The notes under the pieces are model-generated. The model worked only from the letters and a program-made list of their open reading frames with translations, was not told where the DNA came from and did not search any database. Below, piece after piece: positions 1 to 5,195 of a stretch of 5,195 bases of DNA. How positions within the stretch are numbered: position 1 is the stretch's first letter; every line of letters begins with the position of its first letter. This DNA is from Actinomycetes bacterium (GTDB lineage Bacteria > Actinomycetota > Actinomycetes > Actinomycetales > Cellulomonadaceae). The translations under genes and the position numbers were made by a program. The DNA is taken from positions 1 to 5,195 of the forward strand of contig JAEWGQ010000055.1 in assembly GCA_023388235.1 (NCBI GenBank), given 5' to 3'.

Positions 1-540
1 GCCACCGGCTCCGGCGCCGACGCGCCGCCCCCGACCGCCGCGCAGCGCTCCACCGTCGCCGCCGGGCCCGACTGCCTGGCGCCGCAGGTGCTCACGGCCC
101 TCGGGTTCGACGCCGCCGGGTACACCCGCTCGACGCACGCCGACGCGCCCGACCCGGTGGCCGTGCCGCCGGAGTTCACGGCCGTGTCGGCGGTGCTGTG
201 CACGACGGGGGAGACCCTGACCGACGCGGCGGGCCGCTGGGCCGCCGTCACCGCCAGCCGGCTGGAGGGCGACGTCGCGCCGCTGCTGGACGCCCTCGGC
301 GCCCCCGCCACCGTGCGCACGGGCACCTCGGCAGCGGGCTGCCCCGCGGGCGAGCGCGCCGACCTGTGGCTCGTGGACGCCCTCGGCGCCGGGGTGCGCG
401 TCGCGCTCCCGGGCAGCAGCTGCGGGGCGCTGCCCGCGGCCGTCGCGGACGGCCTGGCCGCGCTCGACGTGGTGGACGTCGAGCACTACCCGGTCGCGCT
501 CGTCGTCCCCGGGGCGACCCCGGGCCCGACGGCGGGCTGA
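1..540 (+). CDS. Partial hypothetical protein, probably exported, four cysteines (5' end outside window)
   Basis: I do not recognise this gene. The frame is open from base 1 to the TGA at 538-540, giving 179 visible residues. The first internal start candidate (GTG at 88) falls after a cysteine-containing stretch that looks like part of the same domain, so the true start is probably upstream of the window. Residues 1-22 are rich in Ala, Pro, Thr and Gly, like the flexible linker that follows a signal peptide or membrane anchor in actinobacterial surface proteins. The rest has four cysteines, at visible residues 25 (PDCLAP), 67 (VLCTTG), 114 (AGCPAG) and 141 (SSCGAL), spaced as if they form two disulfides. 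A segment reading LWLVDALGAGVRVALPG precedes the last cysteine and resembles small actinobacterial lipoproteins or anti-sigma-like extracytoplasmic domains of unknown function. No catalytic motif is visible. Location outside the membrane is inferred; no signal peptide can be seen here. The gene converges on coaA, 13 bases away, and there is no sign of shared function. Confidence 0.75.
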   Translation, partial: ATGSGADAPPPTAAQRSTVAAGPDCLAPQVLTALGFDAAGYTRSTHADAPDPVAVPPEFTAVSAVLCTTGETLTDAAGRWAAVTASRLEGDVAPLLDALGAPATVRTGTSAAGCPAGERADLWLVDALGAGVRVALPGSSCGALPAAVADGLAALDVVDVEHYPVALVVPGATPGPTAG

Positions 541-547
541 CCCGCCG
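508..547. terminator. Two adjacent hairpins at the convergent gene junction, possible bidirectional terminator
   Basis: Two perfect inverted repeats lie end to end. The first pairs 508-514 (CCCGGGG) with 518-524 (CCCCGGG) around a three-base loop. The second pairs 530-536 (CGGCGGG) with 541-547 (CCCGCCG) around the loop CTGA, which contains the TGA stop of the first gene. The stop of coaA lies at 554-556 on the other strand. The placement between convergent genes suits transcription termination in both directions. Neither strand shows a T-run, as is common in GC-rich actinobacteria. Short GC stems arise easily by chance at this base composition, so the call is tentative. Confidence 0.35.
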
Positions 548-553
548 CGCGGC

Positions 554-1513
554 TCACAGCTTGCGCAGCCGCACCCGCCGCACCGAGTGGTCGCCGCCCT
601 TGGTCAGCACCAGGGTCGCGCGGCTGCGCGTCGGCAGGATGTTGCGCACGAGGTTCGGGGCGTTGATCGCGTCCCAGATGCTCTCCGCCCGCGCGACCGC
701 CTCCTCGTCGCTCAGGCCGGCGTACCGGTGGAAGTACGACTCGGGCCGCGCGAACGCCGTCGACCGCAGCGACAGGAACCGCTCCACGTACCACTGGCGG
801 ACGTCGGCGGTGCGGGCGTCGACGTAGATCGAGAAGTCGAAGAAGTCGCTCACCGCGAGGTTGGACGTGCTCGACGTGCCGGCCGCCGAGGGCGCGGGCT
901 GCAGCACGTTCAGCCCTTCGACGATCAGCACGTCCGGGCGCCGCACCACGACCTCCGCGCCGGGGACGATGTCGTACGTCACGTGGTCGTACACGGGCGC
1001 GCGCACCTCGGCGTGCCCGGCCTTCACCCGGGACACGAACTGCAGCAGCGCGCGCCGGTCGTAGGACTCCGGGAAGCCCTTGCGGTCCATGAGGCCGCGG
1101 CGGTCCAGCTCGTCGTTCGGGTACAGGAACCCGTCGGTGGTCATCAGCGCGACGTTCGGCGTCGCCGGCCAGCGCGCCATCAGCTCGCGCAGCAGCCGCG
1201 CGGTCGTGGACTTGCCGACCGCGACGGACCCCGCGACGCCGATGACGAACGGGGTGCGCGGGGTGTCCTCGCGCAGGAACGTCGAGGACGCGGCGTGCAG
1301 CCGCCGGGTCGCGGTGACGTACAGGTCGAGCAGCCGGGACAGCGGGCGGTAGATGGCGTCGACCTCCGCGAGGTCGATCGGGTCGCCGAGGCCGCGCAGC
1401 CGGGTCACGTCGGCGTCGGTCAGCGGCAGCGGGGTCGACTCCGACAGCCGGACCCAGGTGTCCCGGTCCAGCTCCACGTAGGGAGACGGCGACACGACGT
1501 CGGAGGCTCGCAC
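554..1513 (-). CDS. coaA: Type I pantothenate kinase (CoaA)
   Basis: This cytoplasmic kinase phosphorylates pantothenate to 4'-phosphopantothenate with ATP, the first step of CoA synthesis. From the GTG at 1513 it is 319 residues, against about 316 in E. coli. The Walker A loop GSVAVGKST lies at 95-103 with Lys101. TTDGF at 125-129 holds Asp127, and KGFPESYD is at 145-152. PVYDH at 173-177 carries His177, VEGLNVLQ is at 198-205, and the end has NILPTRSRA (291-299) and VRLRK. Lys101, Arg106, Asp127 and His177 carry the same numbers as in E. coli CoaA, as I recall that sequence, which supports this start. Other in-frame GTGs lie at 1528 (324 aa) and 1495 (313 aa), none with a clear Shine-Dalgarno. 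A two-residue insertion occurs near residues 208-218. The position of E. coli Phe247, linked to CoA feedback inhibition, is Leu249 here. The gene diverges from glmS and converges on the upstream unknown gene. The family call is firm; the exact start is less so. Confidence 0.96.
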   Translation of the reverse strand: MRASDVVSPSPYVELDRDTWVRLSESTPLPLTDADVTRLRGLGDPIDLAEVDAIYRPLSRLLDLYVTATRRLHAASSTFLREDTPRTPFVIGVAGSVAVGKSTTARLLRELMARWPATPNVALMTTDGFLYPNDELDRRGLMDRKGFPESYDRRALLQFVSRVKAGHAEVRAPVYDHVTYDIVPGAEVVVRRPDVLIVEGLNVLQPAPSAAGTSSTSNLAVSDFFDFSIYVDARTADVRQWYVERFLSLRSTAFARPESYFHRYAGLSDEEAVARAESIWDAINAPNLVRNILPTRSRATLVLTKGGDHSVRRVRLRKL

Positions 1514-1519
1514 CCGACG

Positions 1520-1525
1520 ATTCTG
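1520..1525 (-). promoter_or_regulatory. Weak candidate -10 box for leaderless coaA transcript
   Basis: Read on the minus strand, CAGAAT ends six bases before the GTG at 1513. It matches the actinobacterial TANNNT -10 consensus at the key A and final T but has C for the first T. The distance would put the transcript start at or next to the GTG codon. I see no -35 match and no Shine-Dalgarno for any of the candidate starts, which makes a leaderless start reasonable but unproven. Confidence 0.22.
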
Positions 1526-1585
1526 CACGATGACCGAGGTCGCGCCCGCCGAGCGCCGGGCGGCGGCGTGCCCGGTCGCCGCGGT

Positions 1586-1591
1586 TAGACT
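1586..1591 (+). promoter_or_regulatory. Candidate -10 box of glmS, leaderless transcript
   Basis: TAGACT fits the TANNNT consensus and is followed by seven bases (CGCGCCC) and then the glmS ATG at 1599. That is the usual distance from a -10 box to the transcription start, so the mRNA would begin at the A of the start codon. The seven bases contain nothing like a Shine-Dalgarno, which agrees with leaderless initiation. No clear -35 hexamer is visible upstream. Confidence 0.6.
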
Positions 1592-1598
1592 CGCGCCC

Positions 1599-3452
1599 AT
1601 GTGTGGAATCGTCGGTTACGTCGGGGACCATCAGCCGGACGGGCAGCCCCTGGCGGTGGTCCTGGAGGGCCTGCGCCGCCTGGAGTACCGCGGGTACGAC
1701 TCCGCGGGCGTCGCGCTGGTCACGCCCGGCGGTCTCGCCACGGCCAAGAAGGCGGGCAAGCTCGTCAACCTGACCACCCTGCTGGAGGAGCGGCCGCTGC
1801 CGGGCGCCACCGCCGGGATCGGGCACACCCGCTGGGCGACGCACGGCGGCCCGACGGACGTCAACGCGCACCCGCACGTCGCCGGCGACCTCGCGCTGAT
1901 CCACAACGGCATCGTCGAGAACTTCGCGGTCCTCAAGGAGGAGCTGCTGGCCGACGGCGCCGAGCTGCTCTCCGAGACCGACACCGAGGTCGTCGCGCAC
2001 CTGGTGGCCCGCGCGTACGACGACGTCAAGGACCTGGGCGAGGCGATGCGGCAGGTCGTGCGCCGGCTGCACGGCACGTTCACGCTGCTCGCGGTGCACG
2101 CCGACCACCCGGACACCGTCGTCGGCGCGCGGCACGACTCCCCGCTGGTGGTGGGCCTCGGCGACGGCGCCAACTACCTCGGCTCCGACGTCGCGGCGTT
2201 CATCGCGCGCACCCCGCGGGCGCTCGAGCTCGCGCAGGACCAGGTCGTGGTCATCACGCCGCGGTCCGTCACCGTCACCGACTTCGACGGCAACCCCGCC
2301 GAGGGCCGCGAGTACACGGTGGACTGGGACGCGGCGGCCGCCGAGAAGGGCGGCTTCCGGTCCTTCATGGAGAAGGAGATCGCCGACCAGCCGCAGGCCG
2401 TGCACGACACCCTGCTCGGGCGGACCGACACCCGCGGCCGGCTGGTGCTCGACGACCTGAAGATCGACGAGTCCGTGCTGCGCTCGGTCGACAAGATCAT
2501 CGTGGTCGCCTGCGGCACCGCGGCCTACTCCGGCCACGTCGCCAAGTACGCGATCGAGCACTGGTGCCGGATCCCGGTCGAGGTCGAGCTCGCGCACGAG
2601 TTCCGGTACCGCGACCCGATCCTGGACGAGCGGACGCTGGTCGTCGCGATCTCCCAGTCGGGCGAGACCATGGACACCCTGATGGCCGTCCGGCACGCCC
2701 GGGAGCAGGGCGCGACCGTGCTGGCGATCTGCAACACCCACGGCTCGACCATCCCCCGCGAGTCGGACGCCGTGCTGTACACGCACGCCGGCCCGGAGGT
2801 CGCGGTCGCGTCCACCAAGGCGTTCCTCGCGCAGATCACCGCCGCCTATCTGCTGGGCCTGTACCTGGCGCAGCTGCGCGGCAACAAGTTCGCGGACGAG
2901 ATCGCCGAGATCCTCGAGGACCTGCGGGCGATGCCCGAGAAGATCCAGCAGGTGCTCGACCGCTCCGGCCGGGTCCGGGAGATCGCGCGCTGGATGGCGG
3001 ACACGTCGTCGGTGCTGTTCCTCGGCCGGCACGTCGGGTTCCCCGTCGCGCTCGAGGGCGCCCTGAAGCTCAAGGAGATCGCGTACATCCACGCGGAGGG
3101 CTTCGCGGCGGGCGAGCTGAAGCACGGGCCGATCGCGCTGATCGAGCCGGGGCAGCCGGTGTTCGTCATCGTGCCGAGCCCGCGCGGCCGGGACTCGCTG
3201 CACTCGAAGGTCGTCTCGAACATCCAGGAGATCCGGGCGCGCGGCGCCCGCACGCTGGTGATCGCCGAGGACGGGGACGACGCGGTGCGCGCCTACGCGG
3301 ACGAGGTGTTCTCCGTGCCGCAGGCGCCCACGCTGCTCGCGCCGCTGCTGTCGGTGGTCCCGCTGCAGATCTTCGCCTGCGAGCTCGCGACCGCGCGCGG
3401 CCTGGACGTCGACCAGCCGCGGAACCTCGCGAAGTCCGTCACGGTCGAGTAG
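1599..3452 (+). CDS. glmS: Glutamine--fructose-6-phosphate aminotransferase, isomerizing (GlmS)
   Basis: This cytoplasmic enzyme converts fructose-6-phosphate and glutamine to glucosamine-6-phosphate and glutamate, the entry to UDP-GlcNAc and peptidoglycan. It has 617 residues, against about 609 in E. coli. The class II glutamine amidotransferase domain (about 1-230) starts MCGIVGYVG; Cys2 becomes the N-terminal nucleophile after Met removal, which fixes the start at 1599. It shows [10 protein letters not shown] (28-37), GHTRWATHG (75-83), HNGIVEN (102-108) and ETDTE (126-130). FMEKEI (256-261) begins the linker to two SIS isomerase domains: the first has CGTA (305-308), ISQSGET (351-357) and ASTKAF (404-409); the second has LEGALKLKE (485-493) and GELKHGP (505-511). 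The C-terminus AKSVTVE holds Lys612, equivalent to the E. coli Schiff-base Lys603; Glu493 and His509 match E. coli Glu488 and His504. All catalytic elements appear intact. It diverges from coaA and leads into acpS, 25 bases downstream. No glmS ribozyme is present; the upstream gap is only 85 bases. Confidence 0.98.
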   Translation: MCGIVGYVGDHQPDGQPLAVVLEGLRRLEYRGYDSAGVALVTPGGLATAKKAGKLVNLTTLLEERPLPGATAGIGHTRWATHGGPTDVNAHPHVAGDLALIHNGIVENFAVLKEELLADGAELLSETDTEVVAHLVARAYDDVKDLGEAMRQVVRRLHGTFTLLAVHADHPDTVVGARHDSPLVVGLGDGANYLGSDVAAFIARTPRALELAQDQVVVITPRSVTVTDFDGNPAEGREYTVDWDAAAAEKGGFRSFMEKEIADQPQAVHDTLLGRTDTRGRLVLDDLKIDESVLRSVDKIIVVACGTAAYSGHVAKYAIEHWCRIPVEVELAHEFRYRDPILDERTLVVAISQSGETMDTLMAVRHAREQGATVLAICNTHGSTIPRESDAVLYTHAGPEVAVASTKAFLAQITAAYLLGLYLAQLRGNKFADEIAEILEDLRAMPEKIQQVLDRSGRVREIARWMADTSSVLFLGRHVGFPVALEGALKLKEIAYIHAEGFAAGELKHGPIALIEPGQPVFVIVPSPRGRDSLHSKVVSNIQEIRARGARTLVIAEDGDDAVRAYADEVFSVPQAPTLLAPLLSVVPLQIFACELATARGLDVDQPRNLAKSVTVE

Positions 3453-3477
3453 TGCGGCGCGCGGGGCGGGGGCGCCG

Positions 3478-3831
3478 GTGATCGTCGGCGTGGGCGTCGA
3501 CGTGGTCGACGTGGCCCGGTTCATGGCGACCGTCGAGCGCGTGCCCGCGCTGCGCGAGCGCCTGTTCACGCCGGACGAGCGGGACCTGCCGCCGGCCTCC
3601 CTCGCCGCGCGGTTCGCGGCGAAGGAGGCGATCGCCAAGGCGCTCGGCGCACCCGCGGGGATGTCCTGGCAGGACGCCACCGTGCGCCGGGTCCCCGGCG
3701 GGCCGCCCGAGGTCGAGGTGGTCGGCACCGTCGCCGCCCGGGCCGACGCGCTCGGCGTGGCCCGGTTCCACCTGTCGATCTCGCACGACGCGGGGATCGC
3801 GTCCGCGATGGTGGTGGCCGAGACGGCGTGA
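3478..3831 (+). CDS. acpS: Holo-[acyl-carrier-protein] synthase (AcpS)
   Basis: AcpS moves the 4'-phosphopantetheine arm from CoA to the conserved serine of acyl carrier protein, activating fatty-acid synthesis; the family is cytoplasmic and usually trimeric. The 117 residues are within the normal AcpS length of about 115-130. The N-terminal [12 protein letters not shown] (4-15) contains the metal-binding Asp8, equivalent to E. coli Asp9. [13 protein letters not shown] (45-57) is the second signature, with Lys49 and Glu50, Glu50 being the other metal ligand. LSISHD (99-104) is the third conserved strand. The GTG at 3478 is the only sensible start, because it sits directly before IVGVGVD. It is preceded by a G-rich stretch (3463-3472) that could serve as a weak ribosome site five bases away. 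The 25-base gap after glmS suggests one transcript with it. A strong hairpin follows the stop. CoaA nearby supplies the CoA pathway that AcpS draws on. Confidence 0.96.
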   Translation: MIVGVGVDVVDVARFMATVERVPALRERLFTPDERDLPPASLAARFAAKEAIAKALGAPAGMSWQDATVRRVPGGPPEVEVVGTVAARADALGVARFHLSISHDAGIASAMVVAETA

Positions 3832-3833
3832 GC

Positions 3834-3864
3834 CGGACCGGGCCGCGTCGCCCGGCCCGGTCCG
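3834..3864. terminator. Strong hairpin between acpS and the oxidoreductase gene, likely bidirectional terminator
   Basis: Positions 3834-3845 (CGGACCGGGCCG) pair perfectly with 3853-3864 (CGGCCCGGTCCG), giving a 12-bp stem with a seven-base loop. It begins two bases after the acpS stop and ends six bases before the last codon of the convergent oxidoreductase gene, filling nearly all of the 39-base gap. No T-run follows on either strand, so it would be an intrinsic terminator of the tail-less type reported in actinobacteria, or an mRNA 3'-end stabiliser. Confidence 0.7.
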
Positions 3865-3870
3865 TCGTCG

Positions 3871-4857
3871 TCAGCGCAGGGCCGGGACGACCTCGCGCTC
3901 GAACAGCTCGATGCCCGACCGGTCGTACGCCGCCTCGGCGAAGTACGTGATCGCGTACGTCATGCCGAGCGCCTCCAGCTCGCGCAGCCGCTCCACGATC
4001 TGCTCCGGCGTGCCGACCAGCGGGCCGCGGCGGAAGTCCTCGGCCACCTCGGGTGCCTTCTCCGGCACCGTGCGGGACAGGTGCTCCTCGATCCACGCGA
4101 TGCGGTCGTCCACCTCGGCCTCGGTCGACCCGATCACCACGTTGTAGTTGGCGGACCGCGTGATCTCGTCGTAGTTGCGGCCGATGGCGGCGCAGTGCTC
4201 CTGCAGCACGCGCGACTTGTGCGCGAACCCGGCCGGGGTGCCGTCGAAGTTCGTGTACTGCGCGTGCTCGGCCGCGACGCGCAGCGTCTTGCGCTCGCCG
4301 CCCCCGGCGATCCACAGCGGCGGGCCGTCCACCTGCAGCGGCAGCGGCGCGAGCTGCGCGCCGTCCACCTGGTAGTGCGTGCCGTCCAGCGTCGCGACGC
4401 CGTTGGTCCACAGCTGCTTCATGATCTGCACGCCCTCGTCGAGCATCGCGATCCGCGCGCCCGGGGTGGGGAAGCCGTAGCCGTACGCCCGCCACTCGTG
4501 CTCGTACCAGCCGGCCCCGATGCCCATCTGCACCCGGCCGCCGGAGATCACGTCGGCGGTGGTCGCGACCTTCGCGAGGTAGGCCGGGTTCCGGTACGCC
4601 ATGCACGTGCACATCTGCCCGAGCTTCACGCGGCTCGTGGTCGCCGCGTACGCGTTCATGAGGCTCCACGCCTCGTGGGTCGCCTCGCCGTTCGGCTCGG
4701 GGACGGCGTGGAAGTGGTCGTACACCCAGATCGAGTCGTAGGCGTCGCCCTCGTCGGCGTGCCGGGCGAGCGAGCTCATGACGGACCAGTGGTCGGCCGG
4801 CTCGATGCCGGTGAGGTCCTGCCGCCAGCCCTGGGGGATGAAGAGTCCGAAGCGCAT
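3871..4857 (-). CDS. LLM-class flavin/F420-dependent oxidoreductase
   Basis: The 328-residue product belongs to the luciferase-like monooxygenase superfamily, whose (beta/alpha)8-barrel enzymes use FMN or, in many actinobacteria, coenzyme F420 for hydride transfer. Seen features: the first strand MRFGLFIPQG (1-10); SIWVYDHFH (42-50), where family members bind cofactor or substrate; LGQMCTCMAYRNPAYLAKVATTAD (79-102), a typical LLM segment; SGGRVQMGIGAGWYEHEW (105-122), the strongest family signature; PLWIAGGGERKTLRVAAEHA (180-199), the phosphate-binding region; and VGTPEQIVERL (281-291), the usual C-terminal helix. It looks full-length. It resembles the F420-dependent subgroup that includes Rv1855c of M. 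tuberculosis, but the cofactor is inferred and the substrate cannot be told from sequence. The ATG at 4857 fits the family N-terminus and has a -10 box six bases upstream instead of a Shine-Dalgarno. It stands alone on the minus strand, convergent with acpS and divergent from the epimerase gene, so it is probably its own transcription unit. Confidence 0.93.
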   Translation of the reverse strand: MRFGLFIPQGWRQDLTGIEPADHWSVMSSLARHADEGDAYDSIWVYDHFHAVPEPNGEATHEAWSLMNAYAATTSRVKLGQMCTCMAYRNPAYLAKVATTADVISGGRVQMGIGAGWYEHEWRAYGYGFPTPGARIAMLDEGVQIMKQLWTNGVATLDGTHYQVDGAQLAPLPLQVDGPPLWIAGGGERKTLRVAAEHAQYTNFDGTPAGFAHKSRVLQEHCAAIGRNYDEITRSANYNVVIGSTEAEVDDRIAWIEEHLSRTVPEKAPEVAEDFRRGPLVGTPEQIVERLRELEALGMTYAITYFAEAAYDRSGIELFEREVVPALR

Positions 4858-4863
4858 GGGCCG

Positions 4864-4869
4864 AACCTA
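4864..4869 (-). promoter_or_regulatory. Candidate -10 box of the oxidoreductase gene, leaderless transcript
   Basis: On the minus strand TAGGTT fits TANNNT and is followed by six bases (CGGCCC) and the ATG at 4857. That spacing puts the transcription start at or beside the start codon. No Shine-Dalgarno is seen between the box and the ATG. A -35 hexamer is not evident; its expected place falls within the inverted repeat at 4884-4898. Confidence 0.5.
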
Positions 4870-4883
4870 TCCCCGGGCGCGCC

Positions 4884-4898
4884 CCTGCGCCGCGCAGG
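4884..4898. repeat. Inverted repeat between divergent promoters, possible operator
   Basis: CCTGCG (4884-4889) and CGCAGG (4893-4898) form a perfect 6-bp inverted repeat around CCG. It lies between the two candidate -10 boxes at 4864-4869 and 4908-4913, and covers the expected -35 position of both. It could be a shared operator for the divergent genes. Six-base GC repeats are frequent by chance in this genome type, so the position is the main argument. Confidence 0.28.
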
Positions 4899-4907
4899 AC
4901 CGTCGGC

Positions 4908-4913
4908 CAGGAT
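4908..4913 (+). promoter_or_regulatory. Weak candidate -10 box of the NAD(P)H-hydrate epimerase gene
   Basis: CAGGAT has the key A and final T of TANNNT and is followed by seven bases (GGGACGC) before the ATG at 4921, the distance expected for a leaderless start. The same stretch contains AGGA, which could act as a poor Shine-Dalgarno, so the two readings compete. An in-frame ATG at 4912 overlaps this box and would add three residues. Confidence 0.3.
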
Positions 4914-4920
4914 GGGACGC

Positions 4921-5195
4921 ATGATCCTGGGGTACACGGCGGCCGAGGTCCGTGCCGCGGAGGAGCCGCTGCTCGCGCGCGGGGTGCCGCTCATGGAGCG
5001 CGCGGCCGGCGCGCTCGCGACGCGGGTCGCGGCGGAGCTGACACAGCGACGGGGCGCGGTCCGGGGCGCGACGGTGGTCGCGCTCGTGGGGTCGGGCAAC
5101 AACGGCGGGGACGCCCTGCACGCGGGGGCGGTGCTGGCCCGGCGGGGCGTGCGCGTCGTGGCGCTGTGCACCACGGCCACGCCGCACCCCGGGGG
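4921..5195 (+). CDS. nnrE: NAD(P)H-hydrate epimerase (YjeF N-terminal domain), 3' end outside window
   Basis: The frame is open from the ATG at 4921 to the window edge, showing 91 residues. The N-terminal YjeF domain interconverts the R and S epimers of hydrated NAD(P)H (NADHX/NADPHX) so that the ADP- or ATP-dependent dehydratase can repair them. The helix GYTAAEVRAAEEPLLA (4-19) and PLMERAAGALA (23-33) are typical of the family start. VVALVGSGNNGGDALHAG (52-69) is the Rossmann-like signature GxGNNGGD; the usual Gly after the Asp is Ala65 here, a change that I believe is tolerated in actinobacterial members. Many bacteria fuse this domain to a C-terminal dehydratase (NnrD), and the full gene may be such a bifunctional protein; the truncation hides this. 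An in-frame ATG at 4912 is an alternative start. It lies downstream of acpS in the order common in actinobacteria, but with the oxidoreductase gene between them. Confidence 0.92.
   Translation, partial: MILGYTAAEVRAAEEPLLARGVPLMERAAGALATRVAAELTQRRGAVRGATVVALVGSGNNGGDALHAGAVLARRGVRVVALCTTATPHPG

Noticed and set aside
1530..1598. An upstream in-frame ATG that would extend GlmS by 23 residues.
   Set aside because: GlmS needs the cysteine right after the initiator Met as its N-terminal nucleophile; an extension would bury it. The -10 box at 1586-1591 also lies inside the supposed extension.
1514..1598. Possible glmS ribozyme or other riboswitch upstream of glmS.
   Set aside because: The whole divergent gap is 85 bases, contains a -10 box seven bases from the ATG, and shows no ribozyme-like structure. 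The glmS ribozyme is typical of Firmicutes, not of this group.
1601..3481. A 626-codon plus-strand frame overlapping glmS.
   Set aside because: Its translation is Arg/Gly/Ala/Pro-rich with no motif, and the other frame of the same DNA encodes a complete GlmS.
486..3728. A 1080-codon open frame on the minus strand running through coaA, glmS and acpS.
   Set aside because: It is antisense to glmS and acpS and out of frame with coaA, which are recognisable by intact catalytic motifs. Its translation is low-complexity Arg/Ala/Gly/Asp-rich sequence, as expected from a GC-rich shadow frame.
3566..4669. A 367-codon minus-strand frame overlapping the oxidoreductase and part of acpS.
   Set aside because: It is an alternative frame of the oxidoreductase gene. 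Its Arg-rich low-complexity translation has no family motif, whereas the frame at 3871-4857 carries clear LLM signatures.
4776..5187. Two short minus-strand frames (4776-5180 and 4867-5187) opposite the start of the epimerase gene.
   Set aside because: Both are low-complexity shadows of the plus-strand frame, which encodes the YjeF-type GxGNNGGD signature.

Overview
The window is very GC-rich, with strong G/C bias at third codon positions and GTG as well as ATG starts. Its gene content (pantothenate kinase CoaA, glutamine:fructose-6-phosphate aminotransferase GlmS, holo-ACP synthase AcpS, YjeF-type NAD(P)HX epimerase) matches a housekeeping cluster well known from Actinomycetota. The protein style and the F420-type oxidoreductase suggest a Cellulomonas-like member of the Micrococcales; the genus is an inference from general resemblance.

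Layout, left to right. Positions 1-540 (+) hold the C-terminal part of an unrecognised, probably exported protein with four cysteines. It converges on coaA (554-1513, -), with 13 bases between the two stop codons and two small hairpins around the junction. coaA and glmS (1599-3452, +) diverge from an 85-base gap that carries a good -10 box exactly where a leaderless glmS transcript would need it. acpS (3478-3831, +) follows glmS after 25 bases and is probably co-transcribed. A strong 12-bp hairpin separates acpS from a convergent LLM-class flavin/F420-dependent oxidoreductase gene (3871-4857, -). That gene diverges, across 63 bases, from the start of an NAD(P)H-hydrate epimerase gene (4921 to the window edge, +).

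Functionally, CoaA makes 4'-phosphopantothenate for CoA. AcpS uses CoA to put the phosphopantetheine arm on acyl carrier protein. GlmS makes glucosamine-6-phosphate for peptidoglycan and other amino sugars. The YjeF-type enzyme repairs damaged NAD(P)H. The oxidoreductase is the only member not obviously tied to this core set, and it sits on the opposite strand between acpS and the epimerase gene.

I saw no tRNA or rRNA gene, insertion sequence, CRISPR array, riboswitch or phage gene, and no convincing undescribed system. The points most worth a second look are the apparent leaderless starts, the inverted repeat between the two divergent promoters, and the oxidoreductase interrupting the conserved cluster. 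No gene-free stretch exceeds 300 bases.
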